Source: Paratinospora sagittata
Taxonomy: Eukaryota > Streptophyta > Magnoliopsida > Ranunculales > Menispermaceae
Direction of reading: 5' to 3'
Length of the DNA stretch: 64,000 nucleotides
Assembly: GCA_035771175.1 (NCBI GenBank)
Contig: CM069612.1
Span: 23,914,987 to 23,978,986 of the forward strand
The position numbers were made by a program, and so were the translations under genes. Each line of letters opens with the position of its first letter. The stretch's first letter is position 1. Shown piece by piece: positions 33,806 through 45,714 of this stretch. Under the pieces are notes generated by a model. The model searched no databases, was not told where the DNA came from, and was given only the letters and a program-made list of their open reading frames with translations.

Positions 33806-36800
33806 CTATTTGTAATCAACACCATATGTTTGAGTGAACCCTTGAGCAACAAGTCGGGCCTTATACCGTTCAATTGAGCCATCGGCTTTGAACTTAGTCT
33901 TGTACACCCACCTACTGCCAACTGCCTTTTTATCGTGTCGGAGGGAAACCACACTCCAAGTATTGTTATCAGCTAGTGCTTGGAGTTCGTCATTCATAGC
34001 ATCCTTCCAGACTGCCTGTTGAACTGCCTCTTGATAATTTCTTGGTTCGGTGACACTAGAAATCTGACTGAGATAAGCAGTATAGGTAGGTGATAAGTTT
34101 TGATAACTCAAAACATGATGCATGGGATGACATACCGAGTAAGGCACGTAATCGTGAAGCCTTGAAGATGGATGTCGTTCACGAGGTGGATTACGGCGAG
34201 GAATAGGCGCAGAAGCTGGTGACTCATCACCCATGATCACTGCTGGTGCTGGGACAGGACCCACAGGTATGGTGGTAGTGGGTGCATGAGCTGTGCAAGG
34301 CACGTCATCACCATTAGCAGTGTCTGCTGAAGAATGCCCGGAAGGGATAGCTTGGGGCACAACTGGTGGTACAGCAGCTGGAATGGGAAGTGGAAACAGG
34401 TCATGCTCCCCCTGACTAAGAATATCATCTGAGTTGCTGAAATATGGCACTGCCTCATTGAACCGAACATCTCGACTAACCATGAGCTTCTTTGTAACAG
34501 GATTATAACATTTATAACCTTTCTGCGTAGGGGAATAACCCAAAAATACACATTTGACAGCCCGTGGTTCCAGTTTGTCGCGCTGATGAGACTGAATGTG
34601 AACATAGCAGGTGCACCCGAAGACTCTGAGATGAGAAAAACTTGGAGTTTTTCCTGTCAACAACTCAATAGGAGAATTAAACTGCAAAATTCGACTAGGC
34701 AAGCGATTAATTAGATAAGCTGCCGTAAACACTCCTTGTGACCAAAATATTTTGGGAACATTCATGCCCATCATCAGTGCTCTAGTTTTGTCAAGTAGAT
34801 CACGATTTTTCCTCTCCGCTATACCATTTTGTTGTGGAGTCCCAACACAACTAGTATGGTAAATAATGTCATGCATGCTCAAGTATTGTGTCATGATATG
34901 TGTCATAAATTCAGTACCATTATCTGATCGTAGAACCTTAATCTTTGAGGAAAATTGAGTGATGACTAAGTTATGAAAGTCTTGGAACACATGAGCAACT
35001 TCACTTTTGGATTTTAAGAGATATAGCCATGTAAAACGAGAGTAATCATCAACAAATGTTACAAAATATTTGTATCCATCAAATGATTCAAGCACTGGAC
35101 CCCAAACATCCGAATGTACCAAATCAAAAATTTTATTTGAACGTGAATCTGAAGAAGAAAAAGGTAATCGAGTAGATTTTGATAAAGGACATACATCACA
35201 ATTTAATGGATGTTTATTCAAAACGGGAAAAAGTTTGGATAAAATGGGCGCCGAAGGATGAGCTAAGCATTGATGCCACAACTCTTGAACAGAAGACAAA
35301 CAAGCATATGCGTGGGGTTCTTTGGACAAATAAGCATTCTTGGAAAGATAATAGAGTCCTTGATAGAAGAAACCTTCACCAATCGTCTTCTGGGTTATTA
35401 GATCCTGAAATACAACTTTGTTAGGAGAAAAGATGACACGACAATTTAGACTGGCTATTAATCGGCCAACTGAAAGTAGTTGAAATGGAAATGAAGACAC
35501 ATAAAGAACGGATGATGAAATGGAGTTTGAGAGTAACTTAGTCTTACCGTGGCCAACAACAGTCACACTCTTACCATTGGCTATGGTTATGGTAGATGAA
35601 GGAGAGAAAAACTCAAAGTCAGTCAAATTTCTAGATATATTAGTTACATGATCAGTGGCACCCGAATCTATAACCCAATAATCATGCACATTACTAATAT
35701 TAAGAGCGAGAGAAACGACATTAAATATACCTGACATATCTTCAGAAGACAAGTTCTTATTTTCAACAAGAAATCCCGCAAATTGACCAAGCAAGGCCGA
35801 AGAATTACCAATCTCATTCTTGTCAATAGCATCGTGTTTGGCCTGAATGTAAGTAGCAAACTCATTGATAAGATTTATAGGACTAGAAGTAAACCTAGAT
35901 AACTCATCAGATGGTGGTGCAGATACAAGGTTGGCTTGATATCCAGAGAATGGACCACGTTTCGGGCCTCCTTTGTTTGCAAACTTGGGTTTGAGGTCTG
36001 GGTGAAGAATCCAACATCTATCCACGGTATGGCCAATGTTGCTACAATGGCTACACTTCAATTCATTCCTTCTAGCCTTGTTCCCTCTGTCATCTGGACG
36101 TCGTTGAGTGGAAATATAGGCTCGTGTGTCAGATATATTTGATTTAATTTTTACAGACATAACCTTTTTTCGTGTTTCTTCACGTTGGATAGTAGCACAA
36201 ACACTTGCAAACGTCGGCAACTCAGAATTCATGAGAATGCGGCTACAAAGATCTTCATAATCTGGGGTTAGATTTGCCAACAACTGGAAAATCTTGTCTT
36301 CCTCAGCCTTTTTCAACAAGATTGTCGAGTCAGTGGTATGTGGTCGATAGACTACTAACTCATTCCACATGGTCTTCATGCGACCAAGAAACTGAACAAA
36401 AGGTTTACCTTCTTGTTGGAAAGAGGCAATATCCTTCTTGAGTTGGAACACCCGTGCAGAATTATTATGATTTCCATAAAACTCTTTTACGGCACTCCAT
36501 AAATCCACAGCCGAGTCGGAATAACTGAAAATCTCAGCAATATGTGGCTCCATCGTATTAAGCAACCACGATTGGACCATCTGATCATTAGCAAACCAAG
36601 CCTTGTATTGAGCAGACTGGACATCCGGAGCGGCATTGCTCCCATCGATAAAATCAATCCGTGATCTCCCACCAAGAGCTAATGTCACTGCCCTCGACCA
36701 AGGGAGATAATTAAAATCATTCAATTGAACCGAGCATAATCGCTGATTCGAATTGACATCAGAAGAAGAAGATAACGGAACAGTAGAACTTTTCGTGTTT

Positions 36801-36820
36801 GATAGAACTATTTTGGCCAT
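33806..36820 (-). pseudogene. Copia gag, protease, integrase and start of reverse transcriptase
   Basis: A 1004-codon frame from the ATG at 36820 to the TAG at 33806-33808. Gag occupies about residues 1-240. The nucleocapsid zinc knuckle is CSHCSNIGHTVDRC (from about residue 256). The protease motif WVIDSGATDHVT has its catalytic aspartate near 385. The GAG-pre-integrase region (LWHQCLAHPS, CDVCPLSKS) follows, then the integrase core with DLVHSDVWGP, LRSDNGTEF and GTPQQNGIAERKNR giving the D-D-E triad. After a proline/alanine-rich spacer the reverse transcriptase begins (WKDAMNDELQAL, KARLVAQGFTQ). The TAG falls where TFAPVAKM follows in frame. Normally the product assembles into cytoplasmic virus-like particles. 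Confidence 0.95.
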
Positions 36821-36855
36821 TTTTTACAGAATAGAAACAAGAACACTCGAATTAA

Positions 36856-36930
36856 TTATTATTATTATTATTATTATATTATTATTATTATTTTTGATAA
36901 AAAATAAAATAATAATAATAAAAATAAAAT
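36856..36930. repeat. ATT/ATA-rich microsatellite in the Copia leader
   Basis: About eight ATT units, an ATATT interruption, then more ATT and AATA units, located between the gag start and the 5' LTR. Confidence 0.85.
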
Positions 36931-37270
36931 AAAATAAAATAATCGGGGTTGAAATCAATACCACCCCTTTAATGAGACAAGATATGATGCCTTTGGAATC
37001 AATACCACCGATGCTTTTGAGAGTTGTTTTAATAAACAACTTTTCCTTCCTTCTTTTTTTTTTTTTTCACCGGAACTACTTCTGAAACTCACAGTAACTG
37101 CAACAACTCACGGTAACGTAGCAACCTACGATAACTCACGGTAAAAATAAAATAAAAAATAAAACAGGTCTTCACCTTCTCTGCTGCAACGCTCACAGTG
37201 ATATAAACGCTGCAACGCGCACAGTGATATAAACGCTGCAATAGCAGTAAAGTTTCTTCAACCCACGGTT

Positions 37271-37284
37271 TGTCTCTAATACCA
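37271..37284 (-). other. Copia primer-binding site
   Basis: Immediately inside the 5' LTR the element strand reads TGGTATTAGAGACA. It resembles the TGGTATCAGAGC site complementary to initiator tRNA-Met that is standard in plant Copia elements, with one change in the first eleven bases. Confidence 0.85.
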
Positions 37285-37625
37285 TGAAGAAAAAGATACA
37301 GAGAGAAAAGTTGAAGAAAAGGATACAGAGAGGAACCAATGAATATTGGAGAATGATTTTTTTGTATATTGAGAATTGCTTGATTACATGTCTAACATAT
37401 ATATGCTATTCTAGTTACACATATTATAGAAAGAATGCTAAGCCATATATACAAATCTCCTAATTATAGAAAGAATGCTAATATCTTGCCCTAGAATAAT
37501 GCTAAGCCATATATACAAATCTCGTAATTATAGAAAGAATGCTATATACAAATCTCGTAATGATATGGAAATATATCATATCAGTATATCAGTGCCTTCA
37601 ATCACACATAGAGACAAATCCGGCA
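37285..37625 (-). repeat. 5' LTR of the Copia element
   Basis: 341 bp, TG...CA on the element strand, matching the 3' LTR at 337 of 341 positions by direct comparison. It would drive transcription leftwards into gag. Confidence 0.96.
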
Positions 37626-40600
37626 ATATTTATATATATTTATATATTAAACTGAGACTGAGAAGTAGATGGTTAGCTGAGAAATATTATCCTTAACCTT
37701 TGTTTCGTAGTGATGATACCGACGTAAACCAACAATGCAACCCAAAGAAAGCGATGCTTCGACACCTTTCATGATCATCAACCGTTTAATATGCTTCATT
37801 ACTACAGGAGGTCTAGCACTAGATATGTTGTGTTGGACAAATAAAAGCTTATATCAGTTGTTTTACAGTTGTGACAGTTACTTAGGTTTGACCAAAACGT
37901 AATAATTTTAATCTAGTTAATTTGTGAAACAATAAATAATATTTTTTATGTCGGTTTATTTTAGATATATACAAGACAAATTTGATTATTGATGATATAT
38001 ATTAATATAACTTACACTTGACAACAACAAAAATTTCTTCTATTTCCCTCTTTAATTAGTTTACTTTAAAATTAGATTATTCTTTTCAATTCCCCTAAAA
38101 TAATCAAGTTTTTCCTAGTTAATTATTTTTTCCAGTTTGTCTACTTTCTCCATCTCTATGAATCAATTGCCCTTTTAATTAGTATATGTATCTGACTAGC
38201 TATCTTCTTCTTTTTCTAATCTATACATGAAGTTATTTGTACTCAAATAGTTTCAATAATAACACTTGCATGCAATAGTATAAAAGCATCTCAACCATTA
38301 TTATTCACATTAAAATCAATAAGAAGTTTCTATGGTCTATTCAGTGGATGACATGCATATAATTGCACATGCCCATCAAAAAAAAAAAAAATACTCATTC
38401 AATTAATCTACAATTTTTAACTTATATCATGCATGAAAGTGTGTAATTAAATCATATAAATATTATATATAGAACAAATGATTAATTATAGATGATGAAG
38501 TGTGCATGTACATATATATGAATGAATTGATAGGACTAATCTTGTATCAAATAAATTGATAGGACTAGTGCCCACTCCCATGGCCCTAGTCCTAGTGGTG
38601 TGACAAAATCAAGAAGCAGGGAAATTAATTGTTTGTACTTGGAAGGGATTTTTGTGGCAGAGATCAAATGGATACTAATGAGGGGAGTGGGGGAATATTA
38701 TGTCACCTTTTATGTATTTATAGTGGACATTGGACTGTAAGGACATTGGACCATTATCCATCGATAGTATGATTATGATCCTTAATTTGGTGTGCAAATG
38801 TGGCTTAATTAACAGTGCAAATTAGATTAAAAATAATATGTCCCTCATCTTAAAATAACAAAAAATATATAAAATTGAATCAACTTAAATCATTATGGCT
38901 CGATCGGGCTTGTAAGCAAAGTAGATTCGAATAAGATGTAAGCATACCTATTTAGACATTAATTGAAAATCAATGTACATATTTAAGCCACTATATGAGC
39001 CTAAATTGAGTCGTAATAATTAATATGTAGTATAATTTAATTAATGACGAACTTGGAAATATCAAATTGATTAGCTGCTAGCTAGACCTTATGACTATCA
39101 TCATCTTTTGTTAGGAATGACGAATAAATTCCAAAGTTTGTAATGGCATCCAATAAATTTATTGGAAGTAATAGATCAGAGTGATATATATATTCATGAA
39201 GCTAGTAGCATTCACTACACACTAATTAACAAGAAGTGATGGGGATAGAGAGTTTGGTCGATTTTATGAGAGCCAATGGACCCACTTGGATGGTTCAATA
39301 CTGAAAAGGATATTCATCAGAAAGAACAAAAAGGGCTAAGATAGCAACATATTTATATATGTATGGGTGCATCCAGTCATTCATTTCATTATGTGGTTTC
39401 ACCGCCTACCTATATAGCTACGTACCTTTCTCTTCTCCAATTTCATTTTTAATGAGATGTGGACCCAAAACACCATTTTCCTTAATTTTCCTCTTACCTC
39501 TTTCTTCTTACTGAAATCATTTTTAAGAATTAATTCATATTCTTAATTAAAGACAACAACTTAATTAATTAGTTGTAAAACCTCTTGCACTATTAATAAC
39601 AATAAAGGCTTATATTGTTCCTTGGTATATATATATATATATATCCTCTTGATTATAAGGGCTTAGAAAAATACCAAAGTCTATTAAAATTAAGGCATTT
39701 ATATAATTATTTAGTTGCCATGAGAATTACAGAGATTCCAATTTTTAAATTCATAAAAGCATCTCTAATGCTCTTATGAATTGTGAAAAAAATTAAATGT
39801 CATATAAAATAAATAAAATATTGAGTTAAAATAGACTTCTTCAATGCAATTATCACCATTCATTGTGAAACTGAGGGGGCGAAAAATAAAATAAAGTATG
39901 CACCGTCAACATAACCTTATACTTTTAGAGGATCTGTTGGACAATCATTATATTGTTGATTCAACAAATCAATATTTTTATGAGTTTGATTGAATTTAAT
40001 AAAAATTAAAAAAAAATATTTAACACCTTATCAAAATGTATATTTTAAATTGAAGCATTAGAGAATATTTTTTAATTTGATTGTCTATCAAGTAATATTT
40101 TATGTCATATAGAAAGCAAGTCCCTTGATATTAATGACATGACACTTATTTTTTAAAACACAATCCCTAAAAAATGTTATAAGCTAAGTAGCATATTAAT
40201 TAAGGAAAGAGAAGTAATATATAACATATATTTAAGGGGATAGATTATAATTGTCACTAATTCAACTTCAAATTTATTTTCACTTATTATATACCCTTGA
40301 AGAAAAAAGAAAAGAAAAAGTCTTGGAATATTACAAATAGAAATATGTCATTAATTAAATAGCAAGACCCCACAAAGTGTAATTAAAACTTTTTGAACTT
40401 AACACACACCCTAGCTAGAGCTAGTTAGATACCAATAAAACAAAACGCAACCCCCAATTTGGAGACTAATAGCATCTCTTCTCGGCCCCCCTCAAGCCAA
40501 TATAATCTCAAGGACAATGATTAATAATTTTCTGTATTATTTACATAAATAAATATATATCATATTTATATTAAAAAAATGGTGGTTATCATCAATACCC

Positions 40601-41150
40601 CTTATCTAAAATTATCGAAGTTGACAGGACAACCGTGATTACTTTCCACGAGTCACATAACCATTAATTCTTCTCCTAATTAAAGTAGTACACGGCTCGT
40701 CTCATTGAGCCTAAAATCCCGGGTCCTATCCAAATTCACGAGCCCATAAACACGAAGAGCTAGTTAAGCATGGGCACGCTCAAAAATTAGTACTGTAACA
40801 ATTTTACTTTTTAACGTAAATTAAAATTTATATTGATGTGACGTTATTTATATATAATATAAAAAAAAATTAAATGGTCGAATGATAATTATATCATACA
40901 TTATCATATCATATAATTCAGGGTTAAAAAGAGTATTGAGAACTCTGTCTCTCCAATATTTTTTATAAATTAAAATGTCAAAAAAAAAAAAAAAAAAAAA
41001 GGAGAGAGAGAGAAGTGGCAGTGGTGGGACATCACTCTAGTGTATGAAGCTTACGGAAGGATCGATGGAAGAGTAAGAAAAGCATGACATGGAAATGGTG
41101 GGTGAGGCCTGAGGGGGGCAGTTCCGACCATAAAACTTTATCAGCTTCAC
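37626..41150. other. Gene-free AT-rich stretch
   Basis: About 3.5 kb between the Copia element and the NAC gene. I see AT runs (39626-39645), homopolymers and a short duplicated AATTGATAGGACTA near 38524 and 38555, but no gene. Confidence 0.55.
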
Positions 41151-41442
41151 TTTTGTTGCCTCGTGTGGGAAATAGGCCCCACGCTCCACATCTACACGTG
41201 TCCTCCAATCACTCAAAGAAGAATTACACGTGTCACACTATAACTGGTACAGGTTCGGTACTTATTAGAGCCACTCCATATGTCATCACCTTCCCCCCAC
41301 CCCTCTCTTCCTTAAAAATCCGTTTAAAACCAAAGCCTTTTGCAACTTCTCTGCAACATATTTTTTTTCAAGCTCTGTTCTTCTTATGTTTCTTGGTAAA
41401 AAAAAAAAGAACAAGAAGATTCAAAAATTTGAAGAAGAATTC
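41151..41442 (+). promoter_or_regulatory. NAC promoter/leader with two ACACGTGTC motifs
   Basis: Two identical ACACGTGTC boxes occur at 41194-41202 and 41226-41234, 32 bases apart. They carry the CACGTG core of G-box/ABRE elements bound by bZIP and bHLH factors, and fit an ABA- or stress-responsive promoter. A CCCCCCACCCC-type tract follows and then an A/CT-rich leader. An in-frame upstream ATG at 41386 could extend the protein by 19 residues, but family starts favour 41443. Transcription start unknown. Confidence 0.5.
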
Positions 41443-42749
41443 ATGGAGAGCACAGATTCTTCTTCTGGGTCTCATCATCATCATCATCATCCACAACTCC
41501 CACCAGGCTTCAGATTCCACCCAACTGATGAAGAGCTTGTGGTTCATTACTTGAAGAAGAAAGCTTCTTCTACTCCTCTCCCTGTTACAATCATAGCTGA
41601 AGTAGATCTCTACAAATTCGATCCATGGGAATTACCAGGTTTATTAATTACCCCTTTTGATTCTATTACATATACTTCTTTTTTTTTCAATTCTTTTTTG
41701 GGATTAATTTGATGGGTCTTAATTTGGAGTTTTTTCAGGGAAGGCCACGTTTGGAGAGCAGGAGTGGTATTTCTTTAGTCCTAGAGATCGAAAGTACCCG
41801 AACGGAGCACGGCCGAATCGGGCGGCAACGTCGGGGTATTGGAAGGCCACCGGAACCGATAAGCCAATATTGGCATCAGGAGGAACACAGAAAGTTGGAG
41901 TGAAGAAGGCACTGGTGTTCTATGGTGGAAGGCCTCCTAAAGGGATAAAAAGTAATTGGATTATGCATGAATACCGGCTTGCTGACAATAATAGCAGCAT
42001 GATACCCCCTGGTTCTAAAAAAAAGGCCTCCTTAAGGGTCAGTGATCAAGAATTAATATTATTGATCTCAATTGTAATTCATTTTAGTAGCTAGTAATAT
42101 TGATTTTGATATGATCAAGTTCTTTTTTAGTTTGGTTATATATTGATGTTATAATATATTTTTGCAGCTTGATGAATGGGTCCTCTGTAGGATTTATAAG
42201 AAGAACAATTCGCAAAGACAAATGGATCGAGAAAAGGAAGATTTAATGGAAGAAATGCTTGCCAACAACAAGTCGATGACACAAGCGAAGACGACTACTA
42301 CTAATTACGGATCGTTGCTTGAAAACGAAGATCAAATGTTTAATGAGCTATTAACAGAAGATCATCATCAGGGCATCAGTACCAACTCCATTTCTCATCG
42401 TCACTTAATTGGTTCTTCTTCAACCTTAATGGTTCCAACGCCAGGCGCCACTGCATCCAGTGCGACCGCCTTGTCGTCTTTGAAACGAAACCTGCCTTCT
42501 TTTTCTTCATCACCATATAATTGGAATGAGACAGAACAAACCAAGAGATTCCATTTGATCAACAATAATCAGAATTATTACAGTACTAGTTCTGGATTAA
42601 TTGATCATGGCAGTAGCAGTAGTAGTAGTAATAGTAATAGTTCCATTTCAGCTCTTCTGATCAATCATCAACACTTGCTTTCTGGGTCTCTCGGAGAAGG
42701 TGTTTTCCGGCAACCTTACCAATTATCAGGCATGAACTGGAACTCTTAA
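41443..42749 (+). CDS. NAC transcription factor, NOR/NARS-type
   Basis: Three exons: 41443-41638, 41739-42037 and 42168-42749, all GT-AG. Total 1077 nt, 358 residues. The N-terminal NAC domain (about residues 20-175) shows all five subdomains: [46 protein letters not shown] with [34 protein letters not shown] with WIMHEYRL, and [14 protein letters not shown]. This is a sequence-specific DNA-binding and dimerisation domain in the nucleus. The MESTDSSSG start and the [16 protein letters not shown] end match the NAC018/025/056 (NARS) and tomato NOR-like subgroup, linked in other species to seed development, senescence and fruit ripening. The activation region contains Ser/Asn runs coded by AGT/AAT repeats. 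A six-histidine stretch (residues 11-16) precedes the NAC domain. Intron positions are those standard for NAC genes. Confidence 0.95.
42600..42640. repeat. AGT/AAT trinucleotide tract in NAC exon 3
   Basis: AGT and AAT repeats encode a Ser/Asn run in the activation region of the NAC protein. A CAT run in exon 1 (about 41473-41490) encodes six histidines. Both are likely length-variable coding repeats. Confidence 0.8.
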
Positions 42750-43530
42750 GTAATTTAAAGCTCTCTATTAGAACACAGCTCTACACAGAAATTAAGGTTT
42801 GAATTGAGCATTAATCCAAGCTGCAGGAAATGAAGGACTATGCTGGTGATTAATTATAAGTACTGTAGAAGCTAATTAAGTTGTGAGGACATGATTAATT
42901 AATTTCTCTGTGAGATCTGTTTTCTGTTTGCTGCAAATTATACTGGTGAGTTAGTGAATATATATACTTCTAGCTAGATGGTAGCTAGTTTATTAATGGA
43001 GATTAAGGAGAGACTCAATATACTTCGTTACAGAAAATTATAAACATATTCCATGTACAGAAATCTCTTATTGTACAACTGTACCTATATATTTTTTCTT
43101 TAATCTTATAAGATGATGTGTTGTGTTGTTTTTGTCTTACATATGTCCAGCATATCTATTAATTATTAATTAATATTCATGATCTTGATCAATAGTTTTT
43201 TTGTGGATAAATATTAATTCCAATCATGGTTGTTGAATTAATGATACTTATCATTCGAGATGACGACCAGAGAGAGACTAATTAACTAAGCAGCTGATTG
43301 GCTTACAGATTTTTGTAATGGTCCTCGAGAGATTCTATCATGTTCCCCACTATTTTCTCTCATAAAGAAAGTGTTAATGAGGGCTATATGCATCCTAGCT
43401 TGTTTGATTAATTAAATCTTACTTAATCATTTAAAAATAAATAAATAAAAGAAATATTAGAGTATTGAACGAAAAGCTTATTCTTGGATATCATTAATGA
43501 CCTCTAGAATTTATATTTGCAAGATTTGTC
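42750..43530. other. NAC 3' flank
   Basis: AT-rich sequence expected to include the NAC 3' untranslated region in its first few hundred bases. No other gene is seen. Confidence 0.5.
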
Positions 43531-43770
43531 TTTTTTTTTTTCTTTTTTTTTTTTGTTTTTTTTTATAACTAGTTTTTCGGCATCCGGAAGGTGTCCTCCT
43601 CCGCTTCACATCTAAACTAATTCTCCCGAATTCGAGGGGTTCGGCGGACGTTTAGCGAGTTTTTCTCTCTCAACCAGAATATGTCTAGAGTGAGACTCGA
43701 ACTGGTGATGAGTCTCTCAACCCACTTTAAAGTTCACTCTCGTTATTAGCGAACCAACCCTTGGTTGGTT
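43531..43770 (-). mobile_element. SINE copy, no clear target duplication
   Basis: On the minus strand: head GGTTGGTTCGCTAATAACGA (box A region), a box-B-like CAGTTCGAGTCTCAC, then GAATTAGTTTAGATGTGAAG and the GCGGAGGAGGACACC domain, and an A-rich tail (poly-T at 43530-43563 on the plus strand). The 3' domain is the one shared with the SINEs at 10 kb, 27 kb and 63.6 kb. I could not match the flanks, so it may be older. Confidence 0.7.
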
Positions 43771-45200
43771 CTCATGCACTTAAAAGTATATTAGGAAAAA
43801 CACTTTGATCTTTCTAGAAAAATTAAATTAAATTAGACAAGGAAATGATTTCTTTTAAAATTTTCAAGCTAGAAGCCATGTCTCTTAAAAAAAAAAAAAG
43901 AAAAAAAAAAACAGAAGGTAAAAAAGCCGTGTGTTCTTTATTTGGTACCTACTACAACTAAGAAATTAATACAGCTCTAAAGAAATATTATATCTTTAGT
44001 TTTCAATCACAAGAATAATTGATAATTTGGACAATTTATACTTAATTAATGGAGATGGTAAGCATAATTAGTATTATTAGGCTATACTTCTCTACCTCTA
44101 CTTAACTTCTAGATCAGATGCTGCTAATGTGAATATCCATCGTAATGCATGATGGATGGTGGTTTGAGATTCCACATATAATACATATTAGTGCCCTTTT
44201 ATGTATGATTGACTATAAGAAATGATAAATTTAATTCTTGAGTATTTGCTAATGTCCACAACCTAAATCATGTCATGCTATTAATGGATTTGAGAGGGAC
44301 TTGTATCTTCTACCACTTTATTTTATTTTATAATATGCTTTCTACTATTAGTACTATATGAACCTATAAATATACAATATTCATTTCTTTTCTTCTTTTT
44401 CACTTTTGATAAAAATAAATGTGAGCATAGAGTTGAAGTATAAAGGAAGTATATAAAGAATTAGGATTGAAGGAACCTAAACATACTTTAAAACAATATA
44501 TAGCAATAATATTATTATTATTGATGTTAAATCACATCTCCTTTCTCTACTTTCAAATTTTGTATGATTGCTTGTTGGTAGTTTGACAAGCTGATTAATA
44601 TTGAATAGTCCTGTCAGTATAGGAATCTCTGATCTCTTGGGACATATATATTAAGGGTTTTTAAGTATTGAACTTGGGAGTTGGGTTTTTGTTTAAATTC
44701 TAATATCTTTTAATTACATGTTTGATCTGATCATCTCAAAATTGGGAGATATTTGTTTGGAGTTGTCATTTTCTTTGATGGACTATATGGCCTTACAAAT
44801 TAGTATCTGCCATGCCCCCATGTCACACATGAAGACAACATCAACATGGGCTTACTTTACTATGGGCGTCTTTTGTTGACTATGGGACCATACATACATA
44901 TAGATCTCTCCATCAAAAGGGAATCGCATCTAATTACAAACCCTTGTTAATTAATTAAACAGTGGTACCCTCTTAATCACTTTCCCTTTCTGGTAATGAG
45001 AACAAATGACTTTATTATATTTCTATTTCATTACTTCTTATTATGGGTATTTGATATTGGAACCATGGAATGGAATATTATTCTCATTCAATATCAAGGA
45101 TGCTTTCATTTCACCTGTAACATGCAAATATGATGGACCCATATATTTATACATCTCCTCCTCATCTTCATCCAACCCTTTAACCTAAAGAAATTGCTCT
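43771..45200. other. Gene-free AT-rich stretch
   Basis: No coding region is supported. A CTCCTCCTCATC pyrimidine-rich run is near 45155. Confidence 0.5.
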
Positions 45201-45210
45201 ATAAACACGT

Positions 45211-45310
45211 TTTGTTGACATTAGCTTTGAGAGTTGTTAGATCGCCTCGAATCACATATCAACATATAATATTAGACGATCCAACAACTCTCAAAGGCAA
45301 TGCCAACAAA
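45211..45310. repeat. Hairpin with 34-base arms
   Basis: The left arm (45211-45244) contains TTTGAGAGTTGTTAGATCG. The right arm (45277-45310) is its near-perfect reverse complement, with about four mismatches and a ~32-base loop. Perfect pairing covers CTTTGAGAGTTGTT. It could be a short MITE or a small-RNA-type foldback. A 98-codon frame running through it has no family resemblance. Confidence 0.75.
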
Positions 45311-45515
45311 GTATTATTGTTAGAAAAATGTATTAGTCAAGCATTACTTTTAACCAAAATCTTTGATCCTTTTGTTTCGAATCTCAAGATTACATTACAT
45401 AAAATATACAAGTCCATCATATATTTGATTTTGTATCTATTGAAGAGGAGTCGATTCTATGATTCTGTTCAAAAAGTACGACTGGCTTGAGTCGAGAATC
45501 TATGTAAATATATAT

Positions 45516-45714
45516 GGCCCTGTTTGGAAGAACTTTTTCAAAGTATTTTTGGAGCAAAAATATTTTTAGAAGTGTTTAGCAACACCTGTTTCTAACTAAA
45601 TTGCGGTAGAAAAAAGCAAAAAACTGCTTTTAGAAGAATATGGGACAGACTTGCTTTTTCTAGAAACAATTATCAAAAAAGTACTTTTAGAAAAACCCTC
45701 TCAAACATAGGGCC
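45516..45714. mobile_element. hAT-type MITE, 199 bp
   Basis: Terminal GGCCCTGTTTGG on the left pairs with CAAACATAGGGCC on the right. Imperfect arms continue through AAAGTATTTTTGG against AAAAGTACTTTTAG. It belongs with the element at 8569-8682. The surrounding TATATA sequence makes an 8-bp duplication impossible to call. Confidence 0.75.

Larger units (their letters stand above)
32162..37625 (-). mobile_element. Copia LTR retrotransposon, near-complete
   Basis: A 5464-bp minus-strand element with two 341-bp LTRs, a primer-binding site, a polypurine tract and a single gag-pol frame in Copia order (gag, protease, integrase, reverse transcriptase, RNase H). The LTRs differ at four positions, all transitions, implying a young insertion. 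Two nonsense codons in pol (33806-33808 and 33620-33622) break an otherwise continuous frame, so this copy should not make full polyprotein. Flanks: ATTAT on the left and ATATT on the right, not identical. Confidence 0.97.

Noticed and set aside
41386..41442. In-frame upstream ATG extending the NAC protein by 19 residues
   Set aside because: The extension is lysine-rich low-complexity sequence, and the MESTDSS start at 41443 matches the conserved family N-terminus.
45194..45490. 98-codon frame
   Set aside because: It runs through the 34-base-arm hairpin and has no homology signal or typical plant gene context.
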